Source of the DNA: Microbacterium trichothecenolyticum
GTDB taxonomy: Bacteria; Actinomycetota; Actinomycetes; Actinomycetales; Microbacteriaceae
NCBI RefSeq assembly: GCF_030818955.1
Contig: NZ_JAUTBF010000001.1
Span: 2,604,001 to 2,668,000, forward strand
DNA: 64,000 nucleotides
Reading direction: 5' to 3'
Under the pieces are notes generated by a model. The model was not told the DNA's origin, searched no databases, and saw only the letters and a list, made by a program, of their open reading frames with translations. The translations under genes were made by a program, and so were the position numbers. Below are positions 45,707 through 55,149 of the stretch, in pieces (position 1 is the first letter of the stretch; each line of letters starts with the position of its first letter).

Positions 45707-46619
45707 GTCCGATGAGGCTCATGCGCCCTCATCCTTCGATGACTCTCCCATCGCCCGCGAGATCGCCGACTTGTCGGCGAGGCGCCGCGCTCTGGAATCT
45801 CAGAAGGTCGAATTCTCGGGCCGAACCCGCGTGTTCACAATCTCGAATCAGAAGGGCGGCGTCGGCAAGACCACGACCGCAGTGAACATCGCTGCCGCCC
45901 TGGTGTCGGTCGGCGCTCGAGTTCTGGTGATCGATCTCGATCCGCAGGGCAACGCGTCGACAGCTCTGGGCGTCGCTCACAACGCGGAAACGCCCAGCGT
46001 CTACGACGTCTTGATCGACGAGTTCCCGCTGGCTGACATCGTCCAGACGAGCCCGGAGTCGCCCAATCTGCTGTGTGCGCCGAGCACGATCCACCTCGCC
46101 GGCGCAGAGATCGAGCTGGTCTCGCAGGTGGCGCGAGAGCACCGGCTGCGCGGGGCGCTCATCGACTACCTGGCTATCGAAGACAACCACCTCGACTTCG
46201 TCATCATCGACTGCCCTCCCTCGCTCGGGCTGCTCACGATCAACGCCTTCACCGCAGCGGAGGAGGTCATGATCCCCATCCAGTGCGAGTACTACGCTCT
46301 TGAGGGCCTGAGTCAGCTACTCGGCAGCGTGAAGATGATTCAGAAGCACCTCAACCCAGGACTGCATGTCTCGACCATCCTCCTGACGATGTACGACGGT
46401 CGAACCCGACTCGCTCAGCAGGTCGCCGATGAAGTGCGCTCCCACTTCGAGCATGAGGTGCTAGAGACCGTCATCCCGCGATCGGTTCGCGTCTCGGAAG
46501 CCCCGAGCTTCGGCCAGACCGTCATCGCGTACGATGGCCAGTCAGCGGGGGCCATCGCTTACCGCGAGGCGGCCGTCGAGATCGTCGCACGCGACACCAC
46601 GAAGAAGGGTGGCTCCTGA
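45699..46619 (+). CDS. parA: Chromosome partitioning ATPase ParA (Soj)
   Basis: This 306-aa Walker-type ATPase has FTISNQKGGVGKTTTAVNIAA (deviant Walker A, about residues 48-62), VIDLDPQGNASTALG (A'), IIDCPPSLGLLTINA (Walker B) and the DNA-binding C-terminal region. It moves ParB-parS complexes to segregate the origin. The GTG at 45699 is chosen with GGAGAGG 10 nt upstream; GTG 45690 is an alternative. An ATG at 45645 is rejected because it lies upstream of the promoter -10. The stop overlaps the parB start (TGATG). Confidence 0.95.
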   Translation: MKQSDEAHAPSSFDDSPIAREIADLSARRRALESQKVEFSGRTRVFTISNQKGGVGKTTTAVNIAAALVSVGARVLVIDLDPQGNASTALGVAHNAETPSVYDVLIDEFPLADIVQTSPESPNLLCAPSTIHLAGAEIELVSQVAREHRLRGALIDYLAIEDNHLDFVIIDCPPSLGLLTINAFTAAEEVMIPIQCEYYALEGLSQLLGSVKMIQKHLNPGLHVSTILLTMYDGRTRLAQQVADEVRSHFEHEVLETVIPRSVRVSEAPSFGQTVIAYDGQSAGAIAYREAAVEIVARDTTKKGGS

Positions 46620-47599
46620 TGGCCAAGAGGACCGGTCTGGGCCGCGGTATCGGCGCCCTCATCCCCACGGCAGAGCCTTCGGAGACTCGTCCTGTCGACG
46701 TGTTCTTCCCGGGAGCGCCCAGCTCCTCCAAGGGTGCCACTCCCCCGGATTCTGCCGACAACAGGGATCCGCTCGTCGCTGATGATCTCGTTTCGGTCCC
46801 CGGTGCCCGCCTCGTGCACATTGACCCGAAGGCGATCGTGCCGAACCCGCGGCAGCCGCGGACGCACTTCGATTCAGACGATCTCGCCGAGCTCATTCAC
46901 TCCGTGCGCGAGTTCGGTGTGCTGCAGCCTGTGGTCGTGCGGGACAAGGGTGACGGCACCTACGAGCTGATCATGGGAGAGCGCCGTACTCGCGCGTCCC
47001 GCGAAGCCGGGCTGGAGACGATCCCGGCGGTCGTGCGTGAGACGGAGGACGAGTATCTCCTGCGCGACGCTTTGCTGGAGAATCTCCATCGCTCGCAGCT
47101 CAACCCGCTCGAAGAGGCGTCGGCATATCAGCAGCTGCTCGAAGACTTCGGGATCACCCAAGAGGAGCTGGCCACGCGTATCGGACGCTCGCGTCCGCAG
47201 ATCAGCAACACCATTCGACTGCTCAAGCTCCCCGTCCCCGTGCAGCAGCGCGTGGCCGCGGGCGTCTTGAGCGCCGGACACGCACGGGCCATTCTGTCGC
47301 TCGACGACCCGCGTGACATGCAGAAGCTCGCGGACAAGATCGTCAACGAAGATCTTTCCGTTCGGGCAGCGGAGGCTGCGGCGAAAATGCCGGGCGTGAC
47401 GCCGGTGCGGCAGAAGCCCCAGGCGGGCTCTCGTCGCAATGGGCTCGACAGCATCGCTGAGCGGCTGGGTGACCGTTTCGACACCAAGGTCCGGGTCACC
47501 CTCACGGCGAAAAAAGGCCAGATCAGCATAGATTTCGCCTCAATTCAAGACCTGAATCGCATTCTCGCCACCCTCGGCGAGGAGGGCTACACGGGCTGA
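46619..47599 (+). CDS. parB: Chromosome partitioning protein ParB (Spo0J)
   Basis: The 326-aa protein opens MAKRTGLGRGIGALIPT, the ParA-contacting motif. The CTPase/clamp domain (about 65-165) has PNPRQPR, LQPVVVR and GERRTRASREAG (C-box), then ENLHRSQLNPLEEA. The central helix-turn-helix ATRIGRSRPQISNTIRLL (about 180-197) reads parS. The C-terminal dimerisation domain ends near residue 326. Six parS sites lie within 5.2 kb upstream. Confidence 0.97.
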   Translation: MAKRTGLGRGIGALIPTAEPSETRPVDVFFPGAPSSSKGATPPDSADNRDPLVADDLVSVPGARLVHIDPKAIVPNPRQPRTHFDSDDLAELIHSVREFGVLQPVVVRDKGDGTYELIMGERRTRASREAGLETIPAVVRETEDEYLLRDALLENLHRSQLNPLEEASAYQQLLEDFGITQEELATRIGRSRPQISNTIRLLKLPVPVQQRVAAGVLSAGHARAILSLDDPRDMQKLADKIVNEDLSVRAAEAAAKMPGVTPVRQKPQAGSRRNGLDSIAERLGDRFDTKVRVTLTAKKGQISIDFASIQDLNRILATLGEEGYTG

Positions 47600-47660
47600 C
47601 CTCGCCCGTCCCGTTCGGCCGGCTTTCGTCGTCTGGGGTCCGGGTGTCGGTAGGCCGACG

Positions 47661-47666
47661 TACCCT
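47661..47666 (+). promoter_or_regulatory. -10 box of a leaderless promoter
   Basis: TACCCT lies 6 nt before the ATG at 47673; no ribosome-binding site is visible. Confidence 0.4.
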
Positions 47667-47672
47667 GGATGA

Positions 47673-48020
47673 ATGACGTCGAACGACCAGGGCCCGCGCC
47701 GGCGTGCCAGCCTCGAGCTGCTCCGTGCCGAGGCGTCCGACGAACTCGCGGTGCTCGTTCACGAGCGGCTGCGCGGCGGAGAAGATCCGTGGGACTTCAT
47801 GGAAGATCTGCCGACCGTCGACGAGCTGGTCGTGTTGACGCTGCGCGCCGAGAACATCGCCGAGAACGGCGGCGTCCGTCCCACCCGAGCGCGCAACTAC
47901 CGGGTCCTTCGCCAAATCGCCCTGGACTATCCCGCCCTCACACCCGCCGTGTGGCGCATTCTGGGCGACGAAGAGCCGCACCGCCGGTGGGACGCCAGCG
48001 TTCGACTCGACGCGTCCTGA
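47673..48020 (+). CDS. Conserved hypothetical protein
   Basis: The 115-aa soluble, acidic-then-basic protein is rich in Leu, Glu and Arg (LELLRAEASDELAVLVHERL, DPWDFMEDLPTVDELVVLTL, NYRVLRQIALDYPALTPAVW). It is predicted all-helical. I recognise no domain, metal site or membrane segment. It is apparently leaderless and separated from parB by 73 nt. It shares a bidirectional terminator with trxA. Homologues probably occur in related actinobacteria (inference). Confidence 0.65.
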   Translation: MTSNDQGPRRRASLELLRAEASDELAVLVHERLRGGEDPWDFMEDLPTVDELVVLTLRAENIAENGGVRPTRARNYRVLRQIALDYPALTPAVWRILGDEEPHRRWDASVRLDAS

Positions 48021-48134
48021 CGGGGCCTGCGGACAGTCCTCGCGTCGACGGCATGCCCCGAGCCGGTGAGCGCTGAATCACTACCGCGGGCTGTAGGTTC
48101 CGGCATCCTGAACCGGGCGAGCAACCCCCGAAAC

Positions 48135-48170
48135 GATGAATCCCCGACGCCGAGGCGCCGGGGATTCATC
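48135..48170. terminator. Bidirectional terminator between hypothetical gene and trxA
   Basis: GATGAATCCCCG (48135-48146) pairs with CGGGGATTCATC (48159-48170), 12 nt loop containing a further ACGCC/GGCGC partial stem. It lies 15 nt beyond the trxA stop. Confidence 0.8.
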
Positions 48171-48185
48171 GTGAAAGCGGAGGGC

Positions 48186-48509
48186 TCAGCCGATGAACGG
48201 CGCGAGGTCCTGCTCGAGCGCGTACTTCGGCTTCGCGCCGATGATGGTCGTCTTGACCTCACCGCCCTGGAAGACCTTCATCGCGGGGATCGAGGTGATC
48301 TGGTACTTCATCGCCAGATCCGGGTTCTCGTCGACGTTGAGCTTGAGGATCGTGATCTTGCCCGAGTTCTCGCTCTGGATCTCGTCGAGGACGGGGGCGA
48401 CCATGCGACACGGTCCACACCACTCGGCCCAGAAGTCCACGAGAACGGGTCCGTCGGCCTGCAGGACGTCCTGCTCGAAGGTCGCGGAGGTCGTCGCCTT
48501 GGCGGTCAT
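48186..48509 (-). CDS. trxA: Thioredoxin
   Basis: This 107-aa thioredoxin has the active site WAEWCGPCRMVAPVLDEI (Cys31/Cys34 approximately), the cis-proline in SIPAMKVFQGG and a standard length. It is reduced by TrxB, encoded 63 nt upstream on the same strand, so the pair forms one reducing system in one transcription unit with murJ and the DUF6049 gene. Confidence 0.97.
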   Translation of the reverse strand: MTAKATTSATFEQDVLQADGPVLVDFWAEWCGPCRMVAPVLDEIQSENSGKITILKLNVDENPDLAMKYQITSIPAMKVFQGGEVKTTIIGAKPKYALEQDLAPFIG

Positions 48510-48572
48510 GTGCTTTTCTCCTTAAATGAGAGCGTCAGTGTTCTGAAACGCCGTCGACGGCGAGTTTGTTCC

Positions 48573-49559
48573 TTAGACGACCGCGGCGTCAGGGAGTCCC
48601 TCGAGAGGGCTTTCGGCGACCGCGGGCTCGCCGGCCTCGCCGCGAGCGGCGAGGAAGTGTTCGACGTCGAGAGCGGCCACTGTCCCGCTGCCCGCCGCGG
48701 TGATGGCCTGTCGGTAGGTGGGGTCGATGACGTCGCCGGCGGCGAAGACACCCTCGACCGAAGTGCGCGAAGAACGGCCATCGACCCAGATCGTGCCCTG
48801 GTCGGTGAGCTGCAGCTTGTCGTGCACGAGGTGCGTGCGCGGGTCGTTGCCGATCGCGACGAACAGGCCGTCCAGGGGCAGCTCGCGGACGCTGTCGTCG
48901 ACCGTCGAGCGAAGACGGACGCCGTTCACCGCGTCGTCGCCGAGGATCTCGTCGACCGCGCTGTTCCAGATGAACTCGATCTTCGGGTTGGCGAAGGCGC
49001 GCTCCTGCATGATCTTGGAGGCGCGAAGCGAGTCCTTGCGGTGGATGATGTACACCTTCGACGCGAACTTGGTGAGGAAGTTCGCCTCTTCCATAGCCGA
49101 GTCGCCGCCGCCGACCACGGCGATCGTGCGGTCACGGAAGAAGAAGCCATCGCACGTGGCGCACCACGAGACGCCACGACCCGACAGACGGTCCTCGCCC
49201 TCGAGACCCAGCTTGCGATAAGCGGAGCCCGTGGCGTAGATGACCGACACGGCCTCTTCGACCTTGCCGCTGCCCAGCGTGACCTTCTTGACGGGGCCGT
49301 CGAGCTCGAGTGAGACGACGTCGTCGTACAGCACCTCGGCACCGAAGCGTTCGGCCTGCGCCTGCATCTTGGCCATGAGATCGGGACCTTGGATGCCGTC
49401 CGGGAACCCGGGGAAGTTCTCGACCTCGGTGGTGTTCATGAGGTCGCCACCGGCTTCGACGGAACTCGCGACGACGAGGGGCTCGAGGTTCGCTCGGGCG
49501 GCATAGATGGCGGCGGTGTAGCCGGCAGGTCCCGACCCGATGATGATGACGTGACGCAC
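48573..49559 (-). CDS. trxB: Thioredoxin-disulfide reductase
   Basis: The 328-aa flavoprotein has FAD-binding HVIIIGSGPAGYTAAIYAARA at the N-terminus, the redox-active WCATCDGFFF (CxxC), NADPH-binding VVGGGDSAMEEA and GVFAAGDVIDPTYRQAITAAGSG at the end. It uses NADPH to reduce TrxA. The start is the GTG at 49559 with GAGGAAGG upstream; longer frames upstream lack family similarity. Confidence 0.97.
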   Translation of the reverse strand: MRHVIIIGSGPAGYTAAIYAARANLEPLVVASSVEAGGDLMNTTEVENFPGFPDGIQGPDLMAKMQAQAERFGAEVLYDDVVSLELDGPVKKVTLGSGKVEEAVSVIYATGSAYRKLGLEGEDRLSGRGVSWCATCDGFFFRDRTIAVVGGGDSAMEEANFLTKFASKVYIIHRKDSLRASKIMQERAFANPKIEFIWNSAVDEILGDDAVNGVRLRSTVDDSVRELPLDGLFVAIGNDPRTHLVHDKLQLTDQGTIWVDGRSSRTSVEGVFAAGDVIDPTYRQAITAAGSGTVAALDVEHFLAARGEAGEPAVAESPLEGLPDAAVV

Positions 49560-49632
49560 GGTTGCGCCTTCCTCTCGTTGATTCCGTCGGATGAAACCCA
49601 TGCTAGCCGCGGGGTATTCCGCGGGAAGAGGG

Positions 49633-51231
49633 CTAGCGCTTGGGAAGGAACCGCCGTCCGAGCGCGAGCGCGGGGGCGAGTTCGGGTGTGCGGAGTACGG
49701 CCAGGATGCAGATGTACACGGCGAGGACGACGGTGCCGATGATGGCCGCGCCCGCCGCGCCGGCCAGGGCGCTGCCGGTGGTCCAGCCTTCCACCCCTCC
49801 GAGCAGAAGCCAGACGCCGTACCCGGCCGCCGCGGCGGGGAGGGCGGCGAGGGCGAACCTGCCCAGGGCGAAGAGCCAGGAGGCGGTGCCGATGCTCCCC
49901 AGACGGCGGTGCAGCAGAGCCGTCGCAACGACGACCTGGACGACACTGGCGAACGATTGCGTCAGAGCCACTCCTGCCGCCAGCTCTGCGCGATCGAGCC
50001 CGGCCCCCGCCCAGACGGCCCCTCCCGCGACGAGCGCGCACTGCAGGAGCGTGAAGAAGAAGGGCGTCCGCGTGTCGTTGTAGGCGTAGAACGTGCGCTG
50101 CACGACGAACAGCACGGCCAGCGGCACGAGGCAGACCAGGAAGCACAGCAGGACGGGCGCTGCGGCCGCCGCCTGCTCCGGACTCTTCGTGAAGATCCGG
50201 CTCGCGGGCACGGCCGCGACCGCCAGAGCCGCGGTCGAGACCACGATGAACAATCCCAGCGTGCGGATGCTGCGCGAGATGTCGTCGCGCACCTCATCGT
50301 CTCGCCCGGCCGCAGCGTGCTCGCTGAGTTGTGTGAAGTACGGCGTCCCGATCGACAGCACGATGATCGAGTAGGGCAGCATGAACAGCAGCCACGCGTT
50401 CTGTGAGGCGAAGATCGCGGGATCCTCACCCGAGGCGCCCGACAACACGTTGGACTGCACGATGCCGGCCAGTTGCCCGGCGACGACCATGAGGAAGGTC
50501 CAGCCGGCGAGCCGCCCGATGTGTCGCAGGCCGACACCTTTCCACTGGAAGTCCGGACGCAGTGCGAGTCCCGCGCGTCGCCAGAAGAACAGCAGGACGA
50601 GCGTCTGGACGACGATTCCCGCGGTCGCGGTGCCCCCGAGCACCGCGATCATGCCAGGCGTCCACGCGGCGACGCGCTCCTGGGGGCCGTTGAAGACCAG
50701 GATGAAGAGCCCGAAACCCGCGATGGACACGAGATTGTTGACGATGGGCGCCCAGGTGTAGGGACCGAAGACGCGGCGCGCGTTGAGGATCTCGCCCAGA
50801 AGGGCATACAGGCCGTAGAAGAAGATCTGGGGCAGGCACCAGTAGGCGAAAGCCGTCGACAGCGCCAGCTGGTCGAGCGTGAACTTGCTCGCGTACATCT
50901 GGACGAGCAGTGGTGCGGCGATCATGGCGAGCGCGGTCGCCGCGAGCAGTCCCACCGTGCCCAGCGTGAACAGCTTCGAGATGAACGCCTGGCCGCCGTC
51001 TACGTGCGCGGCTGCCTTGACGATCTGCGGCACGACGACCGCGGTGAGCAGACCCGTGGAAATGATCGCGTAGATGTTGTTGGGCAGCTGGTTCGCGACC
51101 GCGAAGGCATCGCCGGCGCCGCTGATGGCGCCGATGGCGCCGACCAGCACGATCGTGCGGAGAAGTCCGCTCACGCGGGAGACGATGGTCCCCGCCCCGA
51201 TGAGCACGCTCGCCCGTCCGATGCTGCTCAC
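49633..51231 (-). CDS. murJ: Lipid II flippase MurJ (MviN)
   Basis: This 532-aa polytopic MOP-superfamily transporter has about 14 transmembrane helices: SSIGRASVLIGAGTIVSRVSG at the start, NQLPNNIYAIISTGLLTAVVVP, YALLGEILNARRVFGPYTWAP and YSIIVLSIGTPYFTQLSEHA. It flips lipid II to the outer leaflet for RodA/PBP use. It lacks the kinase-like extension of mycobacterial MviN. The ATG overlaps the stop of the DUF6049 gene by 4 nt. Confidence 0.95.
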   Translation of the reverse strand: MSSIGRASVLIGAGTIVSRVSGLLRTIVLVGAIGAISGAGDAFAVANQLPNNIYAIISTGLLTAVVVPQIVKAAAHVDGGQAFISKLFTLGTVGLLAATALAMIAAPLLVQMYASKFTLDQLALSTAFAYWCLPQIFFYGLYALLGEILNARRVFGPYTWAPIVNNLVSIAGFGLFILVFNGPQERVAAWTPGMIAVLGGTATAGIVVQTLVLLFFWRRAGLALRPDFQWKGVGLRHIGRLAGWTFLMVVAGQLAGIVQSNVLSGASGEDPAIFASQNAWLLFMLPYSIIVLSIGTPYFTQLSEHAAAGRDDEVRDDISRSIRTLGLFIVVSTAALAVAAVPASRIFTKSPEQAAAAAPVLLCFLVCLVPLAVLFVVQRTFYAYNDTRTPFFFTLLQCALVAGGAVWAGAGLDRAELAAGVALTQSFASVVQVVVATALLHRRLGSIGTASWLFALGRFALAALPAAAAGYGVWLLLGGVEGWTTGSALAGAAGAAIIGTVVLAVYICILAVLRTPELAPALALGRRFLPKR

Positions 51232-53471
51232 GGGTGGTTCTCCTCGGTGCTTTCGAGTGGGGCGTGGTGCGAGGCGTCGAACGGCTCTCCCACGGTGGTA
51301 TCCGGTGACGACGCGCTGCGCCCGTCGGCATCCATGTTCTTGCGCCCGATGCCCTCGTTTGAGCCGTCAGGGACCGGTGTCGCCCCTTCTTCGGCGCGCA
51401 TCTTTCGACGGCGGGCCACGGTGCGGATCACGCCGAGGCTCAGGAACGCCACGACGAGCAGGATGAACACGATGATCCCGATGCTCTCCCACTCGGCGCG
51501 CACCTCGACGTCGACCACTTGAGGCGCTCCCACGATCTCGCCGGTGGGGCTGAGCAGTTGCAGCTGGACGTGTACCTCACCGTTGGCGATGCGGGCTTCG
51601 ACCGGCACTTCGACGCGAGTGTTCGCGGAGGCCTGAGCGTCGACGGTGGTGTGGTCCTGCACGCGCAGGCGCGCGTCATCGGGTCGCACGGCGAGCACGA
51701 CCGTCACGGGCCACGGCAGGTCGTTGCGCACCCACGGGCGCAGCGGTGCGCTGGAGCTGACGAGGCGGAAGTCGGATGACAGGATGCCGACGGAGTCGAG
51801 GGTCGTGCGCGTCGCGGCGCGATGGTCGGAGACCGCCTTGCGCGCTGCGTCGCCGGTCCACGACACGCTCAGCACCTGGAGCATCTCGGCCCGTTCGCGG
51901 CCGGTGAGCAGCTCCGGCTGATCGAGGATCGTCGCGAAACGGGCGATCACCTGCTCATCGGCGAGAAGATCGGTGACGTCGCTCACGCGTGCATCGTCGA
52001 CGGCCGCATCCGTCAAGGTGGTCTCTGACGTGGGGAGCGACGACACGGCTTCCAGCGTGGAGCCGACGTAGCCCGGTGCTGTCGCCACGAGACCGAGCGT
52101 CGCTCGAAGGCTCACCCGCGAGCGGTCACCGCCACGATCGAGCACGGCGAGGACGGGCTGGTCGGCGGCTGAAGCGCGGGCCAGGGCGAGGTACGCCTGG
52201 GCGGCGGCGAGAGCGGAACCGCGCCGGGTGGTGTCGCTCTCGCCGGCGGCCTGGGTCAGTGCCCGGGAGACGTCGTCGTCGTACACGGGGGTCGACACGC
52301 CGCCGACCGATGCGCTCGCGCGTCGGCTGTCGCCCGTGACGTCGGTCGACGACACCAGCACGTGGACCGGCTGACCATCTGCCGCCATGCTTCCGAGCGC
52401 CGCCACGGTATCGTCCGAGGCCGATCCGGTGGCGGGCCAGAACACATGAGGCGTCGCGGAGCCGATGTCGAGCAGTGTGGACAGCGACGGGTACATCGGC
52501 TGACCGGGTGTCGCAGAGACGGCGGGGTCGGGCGTCGAGACGGCCGAAATGGCGCGGGCGGGTTGGGCGAAGTCCGCCGCAGACATATACGCCTGGAGGG
52601 ATATAGGCGAAAGGGGCGCCGAAAGGCCGGCATGTATTTGAGCCGCGACGTCGGCATCGCCGAATTGCAGCGCGAATCGGTCATTGGGCAACGCGAGCAG
52701 CCGCTGCAACCAGGCGACGGCGCTGGGTGGGGCCGCGGAGCCGAGCACGCGGATCGCGGCGACGATGGCGGGGTCGACCGCCAGGGTGGCCCCGGTGCCA
52801 TCGACCGCGTCGAGTTGCGCCGAGAGTGCACCGTCGACAGCCGTGAGATCGGCCAACTCGTTGGCGGTCAGCAGTCCGCTGGTCATCGGCGCGGCCGTGA
52901 TCGGCACGACGAGGGCCACGGTCGTCTGCGCGCCGCCGTCGGCGGGGACGACCACGACGCTCTGCGCGCTGAGACCCGCGCTGTCGGCCGTCACGCGAAC
53001 GGGGTAGACACCCGGTGCGCGCCCCACCAGCGCCGCATCGGTGGCGGGTACCGATAGGGCGGTGGTCGCCGCAGTGCCGGAGGACACGGCATCCATGGTC
53101 CCGGTGGCCACCTGCTGCAGGGGCGCACCGGAGGTGTCACCGGCGAGCCACCGGTCCAACGCCGCGTCGTCGCCCAGCGGGCTGCTCGCAAGAAAGAGGG
53201 CGAGAGGGGTTGCGGCGGAGCCGCTCGAGCCCGCGGACAGCGTGACCGCGACGGTGAGGGCTTCGCCGGGTCGTAGCACGCCGTTGGCCACCGGTGCCGC
53301 CGACAGTACGGCGGGCGTCGCCGACGCCGACGGCGACGGTGTGGCCGCAACCGCGGTGGAGGGGACCAGCAGGCCCAGGGCGATGCTGCCGACGGCGAGG
53401 GTCGCCAGCAACCGGCGCGTGAGGGAGCGCCGCGGCACGGGTGCGCCCGAAGGCTGGGAGGTCACGGTCAT
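51228..53471 (-). CDS. DUF6049-family secreted/membrane protein
   Basis: The 747-aa protein has a signal peptide (about 14-42, RRLLATLAVGSIALGLLVPSTAVAA), a large Ala/Thr/Ser-rich extracytoplasmic part with an early beta domain (LRPGEALTVAVTLSAG) and a later one (LPWPVTVVLAVRPDDARLRV), and one C-terminal transmembrane helix (about 664-684) with a basic cytoplasmic tail. The family is encoded upstream of murJ in many actinobacteria; its role is unknown, though the coupling to murJ suggests envelope biogenesis (inference). ATG 53471 is chosen for the signal peptide; no strong ribosome-binding site is visible. Confidence 0.85.
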   Translation of the reverse strand: MTVTSQPSGAPVPRRSLTRRLLATLAVGSIALGLLVPSTAVAATPSPSASATPAVLSAAPVANGVLRPGEALTVAVTLSAGSSGSAATPLALFLASSPLGDDAALDRWLAGDTSGAPLQQVATGTMDAVSSGTAATTALSVPATDAALVGRAPGVYPVRVTADSAGLSAQSVVVVPADGGAQTTVALVVPITAAPMTSGLLTANELADLTAVDGALSAQLDAVDGTGATLAVDPAIVAAIRVLGSAAPPSAVAWLQRLLALPNDRFALQFGDADVAAQIHAGLSAPLSPISLQAYMSAADFAQPARAISAVSTPDPAVSATPGQPMYPSLSTLLDIGSATPHVFWPATGSASDDTVAALGSMAADGQPVHVLVSSTDVTGDSRRASASVGGVSTPVYDDDVSRALTQAAGESDTTRRGSALAAAQAYLALARASAADQPVLAVLDRGGDRSRVSLRATLGLVATAPGYVGSTLEAVSSLPTSETTLTDAAVDDARVSDVTDLLADEQVIARFATILDQPELLTGRERAEMLQVLSVSWTGDAARKAVSDHRAATRTTLDSVGILSSDFRLVSSSAPLRPWVRNDLPWPVTVVLAVRPDDARLRVQDHTTVDAQASANTRVEVPVEARIANGEVHVQLQLLSPTGEIVGAPQVVDVEVRAEWESIGIIVFILLVVAFLSLGVIRTVARRRKMRAEEGATPVPDGSNEGIGRKNMDADGRSASSPDTTVGEPFDASHHAPLESTEENHP

Positions 53472-53524
53472 ACGAGCGTCGGTGGTGACGAGCGGGCCTC
53501 GCACCGCGTCGAGTCTAGGCCCGC

Positions 53525-55087
53525 GTGCCTCTGAGCCCCCCGATAGCCTCGCGCAGACGGTTGAATGGACCGGTGCTCCCCGAACCGGATCCTCAGCTGT
53601 GCCGCGCCCTCGCCGACGACCTCCGAGCGGCGGGATACCGCAGCACCGCATTGCGCGAGGCGTGGGGTGCGCAAGCCGACGATGCGCTCGCGCGCGGCCT
53701 GCGACGCCCTGCGATGCGCGCGCTGGGCGACAGGGTGGACGCGGTGGCCGTGCTCGGCCGCCTCTGGGGACTGGGTCTGCCGGTGGCGCGCGGAGATGCC
53801 GAAGCGGCGTTGCCGCGCCTGCGTGTGAGCGGGGCCGTCTCGCTCGGACTCGTCGGGGTCTCCGGAGACGCCGTGACCCCGGCGGTGCTCCTGCGGCCGC
53901 AAGGCTTCGCCGACGATCGCGGCGAGGTCGAGTGGTGGATCGCGAGCGATCTCGACGAGGCGGCGCTGGAGGGCCCGCTGCCCGAGGACCACGTGCTCGG
54001 GGTGGGCGGGGCCTCCCAGACGCTCGCGCGCCTGCAGCTGACCCGTCGCACCCGTTCAGCCCTCGACATCGGCACGGGGTGCGGCATCCAGGCCCTTCGT
54101 CTGCGTCGCCTGGTCGACCGTGTCGTCGCGACCGACATCTCGGAGCGTGCCCTGCGCTTCACTCGGCTGAACGCCCTCGTCAACGGCGTCGACGGCATCG
54201 AGACCCGTCACGGCTCGCTCTTCGAACCCGTCGCCGGCGAGACGTTCGATCGTGTGGCATCCAATCCGCCGTTCGTCATCACTCCGCGCGTCGCGGGCGT
54301 TCCGGCCTACGAGTACCGTGACGCAGGGCTCGAGGGCGACGACCTGGTCGCCTCGGTGATCCGCGGCGTCGGGGCGCACCTCTCCCCCGGCGGTGTCGCA
54401 CAGTCTCTGGGCAACTGGGAGTACCGCGAGGGCGAGTCGGGGCTCGACCGGGTGCGCGGGTGGATCCCCGAGGCGCTGGACGCGTGGGTGATCGAGCGCG
54501 AGGTGCTCGATCCCCTCGCGTACGCGGAGCTGTGGGTGCGAGACGGGGGCACGATCCCCGGGACTCGCGCGTACGCCCGGCTCATCGACGCGTGGCTCGA
54601 CGATTTCGCTCGCCGCGGGGTGACCGGAGTGGGTTTCGGATACGTGCTGCTGCGCAAGCCGCTCGCCGGCGGCCCGACCCTGGCCCGATACGAGCGCGTG
54701 ACCGGAGGCGGCGAGGCCGGCTTCGGCCCGCACCTGGCCGCCTGCCTCGCCGCGCACGACCGCGTCGCCCTTCTCGACGACGACGGCCTCGCCGCGAGCG
54801 TGCTGCGCGTGGCGCCCGATGTGACCGAAGCCCGGCACCACCGCCCCGGCGAAGAGGATCCGACGGTCATCGAGCTGCGGCAGGGCGGCGGCTTCGGGCG
54901 CATCGTCGAGGTCGATCCCGGGCTCGCGGCGCTGGTGGGCGCCTGCGACGGAGACCTGAGCGTGGGCGTGCTGATCGACGCGATCGCGCAGCTCATGGAG
55001 GTGGATGCCGAAGCCCTGCGCGCCGATCTGCTGCCGCGTGTGCGCGAGCTGCTGGTGACCGGGTTCGTGGGGTTCGCCGATGACTGA
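53525..55087 (+). CDS. Class I SAM-dependent methyltransferase (HemK/RsmC-like, large form)
   Basis: The protein is about 500-520 aa. An N-terminal helical region (about 20-160) is followed by a Rossmann methyltransferase core: LDIGTGCGIQALRLRRL (SAM loop, about 178-194), ATDISERALRFTRLNA, and FDRVASNPPFVITP with the N-P-P-F substrate motif (about 240-253) typical of enzymes acting on amide or exocyclic nitrogens. The C-terminal third has no match I recognise. GTG 53525 is listed; GTG 53573 (VLPEPDPQLCRAL) is equally possible. The gene diverges from the DUF6049 gene and its target is unknown. Confidence 0.8.
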   Translation: MPLSPPIASRRRLNGPVLPEPDPQLCRALADDLRAAGYRSTALREAWGAQADDALARGLRRPAMRALGDRVDAVAVLGRLWGLGLPVARGDAEAALPRLRVSGAVSLGLVGVSGDAVTPAVLLRPQGFADDRGEVEWWIASDLDEAALEGPLPEDHVLGVGGASQTLARLQLTRRTRSALDIGTGCGIQALRLRRLVDRVVATDISERALRFTRLNALVNGVDGIETRHGSLFEPVAGETFDRVASNPPFVITPRVAGVPAYEYRDAGLEGDDLVASVIRGVGAHLSPGGVAQSLGNWEYREGESGLDRVRGWIPEALDAWVIEREVLDPLAYAELWVRDGGTIPGTRAYARLIDAWLDDFARRGVTGVGFGYVLLRKPLAGGPTLARYERVTGGGEAGFGPHLAACLAAHDRVALLDDDGLAASVLRVAPDVTEARHHRPGEEDPTVIELRQGGGFGRIVEVDPGLAALVGACDGDLSVGVLIDAIAQLMEVDAEALRADLLPRVRELLVTGFVGFADD

Positions 55088-55136
55088 GCTCCCTCACCCG
55101 TCGCTCGGCGGCGCTGTCGCCGTCGGTGGCCCCGGA

Positions 55137-55142
55137 TAGGCT
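55137..55142 (+). promoter_or_regulatory. -10 box of a leaderless promoter
   Basis: TAGGCT lies 7 nt before the ATG of cca at 55150, with no ribosome-binding site; this supports 55150 over an in-frame ATG at 55126. Confidence 0.45.
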
Positions 55143-55149
55143 CGAAAGC